The notes under the pieces: generated by a model
Told to the model about the DNA's origin: nothing
What the model saw: the letters and a program-made list of their open reading frames with translations, nothing else
The model's database searches: none
Origin: Hetaerina americana
Taxonomy: Eukaryota > Arthropoda > Insecta > Odonata > Calopterygidae
Direction: 5' to 3'
DNA: 64,000 nucleotides
Assembly: GCA_022747635.1 (NCBI GenBank)
Contig: JAKTNV010000179.1
Span: 372,001 to 436,000, forward strand
Translations under genes and position numbers: made by a program
Shown here: piece by piece, positions 57,696-64,000 of the stretch
Numbering within the stretch: position 1 is the first letter of the stretch
Layout of the letters: every line of letters starts with the position of its first letter

Positions 57696-58865
57696 GTAAG
57701 TGGGCCCTGCCATTGTTGCCCCCCTCCAATTCCCTCGCTGCGTCACCTCGCGGGGCACGCAGACATATGCACAAGCTGAAGCGACAGCAAGGAGGTGAAG
57801 CAGAGGTCAATCTAATGCCCTGTGTGATCGGAATCCAACCAATGGGGCTCCAGGGGCCACTGGATTGTGGAGCCTCATCAAGAATGTCCAAGTTTGAGCC
57901 CATGGGGATGCATTTATGAGTATCTTCATATGTATATGTATGCGTGTGTGTGTGTGTGTGTGGGGTGCTTGTAGAGATACACCTGTCGTGTTAAGACATG
58001 AAATGAGTTTTTTTATATTTGGTTCTGACGATTCATTTTTACCAGTTACAATATTTTTATAAGGTCAAGAGTCAGTCACCAGCATTCAAGGCATCTTAAT
58101 TTATCCTTAGAAATGGTATACTGTGCGTGGTATGCATAGACATTAGTCTGTTTGTACGTGGTATTTAGTGACCATCATTTTGTGTCAAAAAGATGCCTCA
58201 AGTTCATTATATATATATAATTAATGCCTTGCAGCTGAGTTTGCCACGGGAGTGTGGTGGCAAAGATGATAATAATGACACTGACATGGGACGTGCATCT
58301 GCAGCTGCCTCTATGTAGCTGCCTCAAAAGTTATTATTCAAAGCAAGCAAAATATGCCTGACCAACTGACCCATGAAAGATTAAAACAAAACCTGAATTG
58401 CGAATGAGACTGGAAAGTAGAGGAGAAGTAATAGCAAAATATATAGGATAAATGACACAGTACACGGAAAGAAACCACTCAAAACAAATCAAATATATCA
58501 TGAGAAATAAGAATGGACCGCCAAATGAAGCACTTAATACACTAAAACAACCTGGCAGTGTATACTGCAAGGCTAAGGAGACACACAGGTTATTCAATAA
58601 GTTAGAAAAAATATAAAAACAAATTATATGGTGTAAATTTTTTTACACCACATTTCCCAGTTATGCTCAACTTTTTTTTTAACCGTTCAATAATTAAGAT
58701 TTCGGAAGGCACTAAGAATAGGCATTGACCTTCTTGTTTGATGGATCCTCGACCTATTGGCGATGACCTCTTTGTTTGGTGTGAATCATTTTTTTGATGG
58801 CAGGAAGTGGAGAGGTAAACGTGATGCCATTGAAGTAATAAGATCACTAATACAAAGGAATGTAG
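57696..58865. other. MNS1 intron or downstream, with dinucleotide repeats
   Basis: Follows the donor GTAAGT at 57696. It contains a (TG)n run at about 57941-57963 and an (AT)n run near 58210-58220. No further MNS1 exon was recognised. Confidence 0.4.
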
Positions 58866-59805
58866 AATAAATTCAGGATGTCTTTGCCTGTTTTGGAGAT
58901 TTCAAAATGTAAATTCATAGAGTAAATTGGGATAAACTAATGAGTATATTGCAGAAAACAGGAACAGATTGGAGGGACAAGAGACTAATCCGTAAACTGT
59001 GCATGTCTCAGACCGCTCAGGTGCGAGTGGGGGACGGGGAGTCCATGAAGGCTGTGCTAGGGAGAGGGGTAAGGCAGGAGTGTCCATTGTCACTGGTGAT
59101 GTATGTGTGGGGCAAATGATTAAAGAGGCATGAGGAGGAATGGAGATAGGAATGAAAGTCGGAGGGGAATTCATTAAATCAGTTGGATTTGCTGATGTCC
59201 AAGCTTTAGTCTCTCAGTCAGCCAAGAGGCTTTGCTGAGTGAATTGGAAATTCAGTGCAATAGAAATGGAATGAGAATGAATGTAAATAAAAGAAGGGCA
59301 AAACTAGAGCAGGTGGAGAGGTTCAACTATCTTATAAGTGTTAAGAAAAGGCTTGTTAAAACTGACATGGAGTGTGTCATTGTATGGCACAGAAGCATGG
59401 TCATTGAAGCAGGATGATAGACGTAGATTGGAGGCTTTTAAAATGTGGGTGTGGAGAAGGATGGAAAAGTTGAAATGGACTGAAAGGGAAACAAACGAGG
59501 AAGTGCTAGTATGGCAGGCAAGGAGAGGGTTTGTTGGGAGAAATCCTAAGGAGGCAGGAAAAATGGATGAAGGGCATATTGATCGCCAGTGGGATGTTGA
59601 AGACTGTAATAGAGGGGAGAATGTTATGCAAACGAGGAAAGGGCAGGAACAGGATAGGGATGTTGGATGGGATGAAGGGAGGAAGGAAGTACTCAGAGAT
59701 GAAGAGGGACTTGTTTTAGAGTAAGATGTTGGGTTGTGTTTTGTTAGGAGAAGCAAAATATTTATTTGGTAGTTGCGTCCGTCCTGAAGCCTACTTTAGA
59801 TTACC
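58866..59805 (+). mobile_element. Craniofacial-type LINE fragment, RT and 3' end
   Basis: The plus strand starts at WDKLMSILQKTGTDWRDKRL, aligning with WEKIMSILQKIGIDWRERRL of the 15850-17970 copy. It continues with CMSQTAQVRVGDGES and GRGVRQECPLS, then a deletion-shifted remainder. 59338-59721 encodes the C-terminal region (YGTEAWSLKQDDRRRLEAFK, VWRRMEKLKW). The end near 59805 (CCTACTTTAGATTACC) matches the terminus at 15850. This copy shows the C-terminal region better than any other copy here. Confidence 0.85.
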
Positions 59806-62320
59806 TATGTAATAATTGTGTTCATTCTCCCTTGAGAGCAAACATGGCACCCCTATTACTGAGACTTTTTTCGCATCCAAGTCCTCATGCAATATTGGAA
59901 ATGCTGTGCATACCTTTGTGATATGCCTGTGGCTTAAACTATTGCATGAACTTTGATTCATTGTTTACTCAAAACCATATCATGGAGTTTGTCAATCATT
60001 TTGGTGGAAGTGACTTCCGCTAGAAGTCCCAGGGGGTGTTCATCCCCTTTTTGGATGCAATCCCTCATTTAAATCATTTACTTGATTGTTAACAGTTGCA
60101 AACATGGGAGCAGACAAGCCATAAACTTCATTCAAACTCAGCTTTGATTTCTTTCGGCATAAGGTCTTTTAACCAGAAGTGTTTGATCACTGCATGCTAC
60201 TCATTTCTTTACATTTTTCTGAATAAACAAAAGTTTGTTGCTTCAGTCTACTATGAAAAGGGAACCATGTGATGGATTGAGCTGAAAATTTGGCAGCAGA
60301 AATGTCGCATCCCAAAACTGCATCAATAATTTATTCAGTTCAAATGGTGCTTAAGATCCTAGATTCCAAAATAAGATAAGGTAAGATTTTATTGTTGTAT
60401 GCAAGTGCATTGTCTAATATTTATGAGAAAACTGACCTTTTAGATATTGGCATATAACCTTCCAGCGTAAAGAAGTAAATGGACAATTATGTGGCTAATC
60501 TGGGACAATTCTGGAAAGCAAAGAAACTTTAACTAGCAGTAAGTAGGTGATGGAGGCTAATGCGTGAGTGTCTTGCTCCCTGATAAAGGGAGTCAACTTG
60601 ATTGAACGGATATCCTTCTCACTGGTGGGGTCAGTAGGATTGCCGTTGGATACTGAGTTTATCAGGTTAAAGTGAAGCATGCCGGTTGAAGAGGCAATCT
60701 TTTTTTCATTTGAGATAAGGAAGTGGGCATTGAAGTTAGCAGCCATCACATTTAAATTAGAAATAGTGTTATAGTGAAATATTTGGTAAATAATTATTTT
60801 CTCCAATTTACTTCAGCTGTTGCAATAGCTTGAATTGATGCTGCAGGAATTGAAATTTAATTTAAACCAAGGACACCCTAACATCACGTAGAAAACAGAT
60901 TGGCTTTGAATTTTGGAGGAAATGGTGGAACTCAAATTACGACAGGTGCACAAAAGAAAAAAAACATACCAACCCCGGAATACAAAAAAATAATTCTCTG
61001 CATGTTAATAATTTAAAAAAATGTAGACTTAGAAATACATGTAATAGATTGTAATAAGGTTCGAGGGGCAATAAAATTAATGGGCAATAGGTGGGAAAGG
61101 GGAGGTGGAGCAGCTTTTTGGAGTGGTTGCATTAAAGTTGTCATTGGAGGAGGAGTGAAGGAATAGGTGTTGCTGTGAACCCATCTCTGGATTCAGGTGC
61201 ATATGCCTGAAATATGATGGAAGGCCGTGTGTGTTCCAACATGAGTGTACGCCAATAACATAGATATAATATGCAAGAATGCCAAATTAAAGAAGCCCCC
61301 CCCTCCCACACATGAACTTTGAAACATTGAAAAGGGAATAATTTTATTTTGCATGCAGTTTTTGTTGTGTTTTGATTTCATCCTTGGTGTTAGCTGACAT
61401 GGAATTTTTTTCCAGCATATCCGGAACCCTGTATTTATATGATTTCATTTTAGTTTTCCTCCGATTTGCATCACTATGTGTTTAAGTGAAAAATTTCAAA
61501 TGATAAAACTGTTGTTCTTGTACGTAAGTCTTTATCAAAAACAACCTTTTTGACTTAGTTGCATGTACATTCACTCAGAAGAGATGAGAGAGAACAATAA
61601 TGTGAATGGTTTTAGGGAATAATTCAAGTGGGGCAGGATAGCACAAGCGACACTAGTGATGGAAAGGTGAGCTACTTTGCTTCGTATTCTCAGCCAGCCA
61701 GGAAGAGAGTCATGCAATGAAATGGTTATGATTATTATAAATAAGGTAATTTATACTTCGGAAGAACACCTGCAGGAGATGATGCATTTCCCTCATAAGT
61801 TGCGATTAGGAGGAAGGAAAATGACTTTGAACTAAATATGAAGCGTGTTTAAACTAATTTCATTTTCTTCAAACAAGTGTGAAGTTGGAATACTGTTTGT
61901 CTTAGTCGAACAGCAAGGTATCATAGATTCTCATGTGTTTAGTTTTCCTCCGTTACTCTGGGACGTAAATTTTTTGTTCTTATTAATGGAAAGGTGCGGC
62001 AAAAAAAGAGCATTTTCATTTGAGGGCTAAATGAAATTTTGAGCAAATTGATTCTCTGTATTGATCTGGCGAAACAACCATGATTGCAGGCTGCAACACT
62101 GAATACATAGTGAAAAATCACAAGGATCGAAATCATCTAGGTTAGTGGAACCCCTTAGGGAGGGCGACTCAAAATGGGGAGAGAAAGGGTTTCACGGAGA
62201 GATTACGATGTGTTCGTAGAAAAAATCGTAGAAATACAGCAAACACTAAAATATAAGTACATATCACTAAGATTAAAATGTAGAAGCACTCCGTCGTTAG
62301 AAATGTTTCACAAAACGGCA
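59806..62320. other. Unassigned sequence
   Basis: No supported gene. The minus stretch 60806-60495 has weak endonuclease-like text (MAANFNAHFL, FNLINSVSNGNPTDPTSEK) that could be a decayed Jockey-type LINE fragment; this is a low-confidence impression. Confidence 0.3.
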
Positions 62321-63110
62321 CTTGAAATTAATTAAGAAGTCGGCGAAATTTTCAGTCGTATTGAGTCTTTCTTATGTGGCACCTCCTTTGTGCCTGGGAA
62401 ATTTGTTACTTGTACGCCCTCTCCTCTTTCCTCGAAGCCAATATTCACGTGAGCACTTATCACACCGTCTGGAATAATAGATCGAGGAGCATGCCGAGTC
62501 CGCTTGTCCAGCCGGTCTTGTCCTCCACGAACCACGTTGACTCCTCGGTGCAGCCGTAGAAGAAGGTCAGAAAGTTGGAAGGACTAGCTAACTAGTGAGA
62601 CAGTTATAGGCACTTCTGAATTTCAGCTCTCAGGGCGGCGTTTGTGGCTCTTCGCCTGTGATTGTGCTTGCGGTGGGCGTGGCGGAGAGGTTTTCTGGCT
62701 CTCGGGGAATTTCCTGGGTGCTGAGGGAGTGCGGCAAGGGGCCTCTCGATAGGAAGGGAGTAACTGTTGCGGGTAACTTGTTGCATCACCAAATTGGGTG
62801 TGCGCAAAAGGGGCCGATCGATGTCCTTCCCAGGTGTCGAGGCAGCCAGGTGGTTGTGGTCGCGACGGCAACATTGCGTCCATCGTCTTCTGTGCATGGG
62901 GCATCTTCTTCCCATGTGGAGGCGGCCATGGTCATCAAGGGCTGGTCAGGGATGGCACCAAGTGCAGATCCTTCCCAGGGGTGACTGGAATACTCCATTC
63001 TGCATTGGCGTCCGAACTGCATCTCCGCCTCTGCGAGTCCTTGTCGGACACATCACTTCCGAAAATGGCCACCAATTTGCTTCTCTGGGGTACCATTGCA
63101 CCAGGCAGGC
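62321..63110 (-). other. Region downstream of the Ty3/gypsy-type integrase
   Basis: GC-richer, with several overlapping open frames on both strands (62604-62915 and 62623-62904 minus; 62658-63258 plus), none recognisable. It lies just 3' of the integrase stop on the coding strand, where a 3' untranslated region, an extra ORF or the 3' LTR would be. I could not delimit an LTR because the partner LTR is outside the window. Confidence 0.35.
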
Positions 63111-64000
63111 TCAATCCCGTTGCTGGTTGAGAATGGATTTTAGGATCAGAGGAAAGTGTTCTACTAGGTGGGGGTCGGAGGTTATAGAGGAAAGGGGGCT
63201 TGGAGGGAGGACTTGGAGTGGCAATATACTCTTCAGGGCCTTTGGTGTTGGATGGTGATAAGGTGACACGAGCGGGTTCTTTGGAGGGGGGGAGGCTGGA
63301 GGTTTTCCGGCGTGTTGTGGTGCCGTGCTGTCAGCCAAAAACAGGGGTAAGGGATTAGGTTCAGGATCTGGCGGTAAGGGTGAAAGGTTACGCATATGAG
63401 CTAGGAGACGTCTTCCGTCTTTCAGGTCCTCTATGTCTGCGGTAACGGAGCTTCTAGCTATTTTGTAGGGACCTTTCCAACGGGAGACTAACTTCCGTGC
63501 TTGACCACGTGCGAGCGTGTTATTTTGCAAGAAGACAAGTTGTCCTTTGGCTATAATTGGGAGTGTCAAACCTGAGTTGTACTTTTGATGTTCCAACTCA
63601 GTGAATTGCTTGTTTGACTCGATGGTGTGTTCATGCGCAAACTGTAACCTTCTCTGCATTTTGTAATCATGGGGAGGGTCCTCCGTGTAAGATGTTGGAA
63701 TCGGAGATAAAATGGAATCCCATGGCATATTAAGTTCTCTACCGTGCATTAAGTAAGCTGGAGAGAATCCCGTGATGCGGTGCTTGCTGTTCCGATAAGT
63801 GAGCAATGGGAAGCCCAGTTGTTCGTCCCCATCAGAGTGGTCTTGGGCTGCATAGTGGGAAATCATGGAAGCAAAGGAATGGTGAGCACGCTCTTGACGA
63901 CCATTCGGGGCGGGGTTCTATGGAGAAGTGAAGATAGATTTTATTTTCAGTTTCCGACAAATGTTTTTCATTAGTTCCGAAGTGAAGTTCGCACCTCTAT
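63111..64000 (-). mobile_element. Ty3/gypsy-type LTR retrotransposon, integrase C-terminus (runs off the right edge)
   Basis: The minus strand encodes the end of an integrase. At about 63900 NGRQERAHHSFASM corresponds to the 'SNGQVER' region with the third catalytic residue (Glu). It is preceded by a stop at about 63915. Next come FPLLTYRNSKHRITGFSPAYLMHGRE, KKQ-less linker text, GLTLPIIAKGQLVFLQNN and RKLVSRWKGPYKIAR (the C-terminal GPY/F module), then a proline-rich tail (PPASPPPKNPLVSPYHHPTP) ending NQQRD at 63111. RT, RNase H and Gag would lie beyond 64000. The internal stop suggests an inactive copy. Integrase joins element DNA to the host chromosome. Confidence 0.85.

Noticed and set aside
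62604..63258. Several overlapping open frames downstream of the integrase, possibly an envelope or extra ORF
   Set aside because: No signal peptide, membrane segment or known motif in any frame; overlapping frames on both strands point to composition bias.

Overview
This is eukaryotic nuclear DNA from an animal, most likely an arthropod and probably an insect with a large, transposon-rich, AT-rich genome. The evidence is intron-rich genes with GT-AG junctions, many mariner elements, Jockey/CR1-like and craniofacial-type (endonuclease + RT) LINEs, tRNA-derived SINEs, and fold-back elements carrying hammerhead-like cores. I cannot resolve the order. There are no rRNA or functional tRNA genes, no CRISPR and no bacterial-style operons.

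Four spliced host genes could be assembled by matching exon phases across canonical splice sites. (1) Positions 4088-10879 (+) hold the last four exons of an unrecognised protein. (2) Positions 18431-20320 (-) hold a compact, apparently complete three-exon gene for a 146-residue protein ending in EEDFPSL. (3) Positions 35724-36598 (-), with possible 5' exons at 40.65-40.90 kb, encode an SGNH/GDSL-fold protein. It has a GDS block I and a GxND block III, and its last exon runs into an antisense mariner. (4) Positions 45533-57695 (+) hold six exons of the axonemal coiled-coil protein MNS1, and the 3' end lies beyond what I could find. A weaker two-exon candidate lies at 22292-23548 (-).

Layout: 0.4-2.5 kb, decayed LINE; 3.0-4.0 kb, two SINEs; 4.1-11.4 kb, gene 1 with LINE fragments in its third intron; 11.4-18.4 kb, fold-back elements, a deleted mariner and the best LINE copy; 18.4-20.3 kb, gene 2; 20.6 kb, a fold-back element with a perfect 13-bp target duplication; 22.3-23.6 kb, weak gene candidate; 25.2-27.0 kb, Jockey/CR1-like LINE; 27.2-28.1 kb and 41.2-42.2 kb, two copies of a repeat with tandem units of about 175 bp; 29.7-37.7 kb, three mariners, RT fragments and gene 3; 38.2-40.2 kb, a decayed transposon gene with an unusual C-terminal transposase-like + Ulp1 protease + PHD finger layout, split by a SINE; 43.8-45.4 kb, second Jockey/CR1-like LINE; 45.5-57.7 kb, MNS1 with introns full of transposons; 58.9-59.8 kb, LINE fragment; 63.1-64.0 kb, Ty3/gypsy-type integrase C-terminus entering from the right edge.

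The items most worth a second look are the SGNH gene with a mariner-derived tail, the transposase-like/Ulp1/PHD transposon gene with its datable SINE insertion, the dispersed fold-back family with hammerhead-like cores, the near-identical pair of 753-bp catalytic-domain-less mariners, and the pair of apparently covarying hairpins at 40.4-40.5 kb. All identifications come from reading the sequence and remembered family motifs; no database search was possible.
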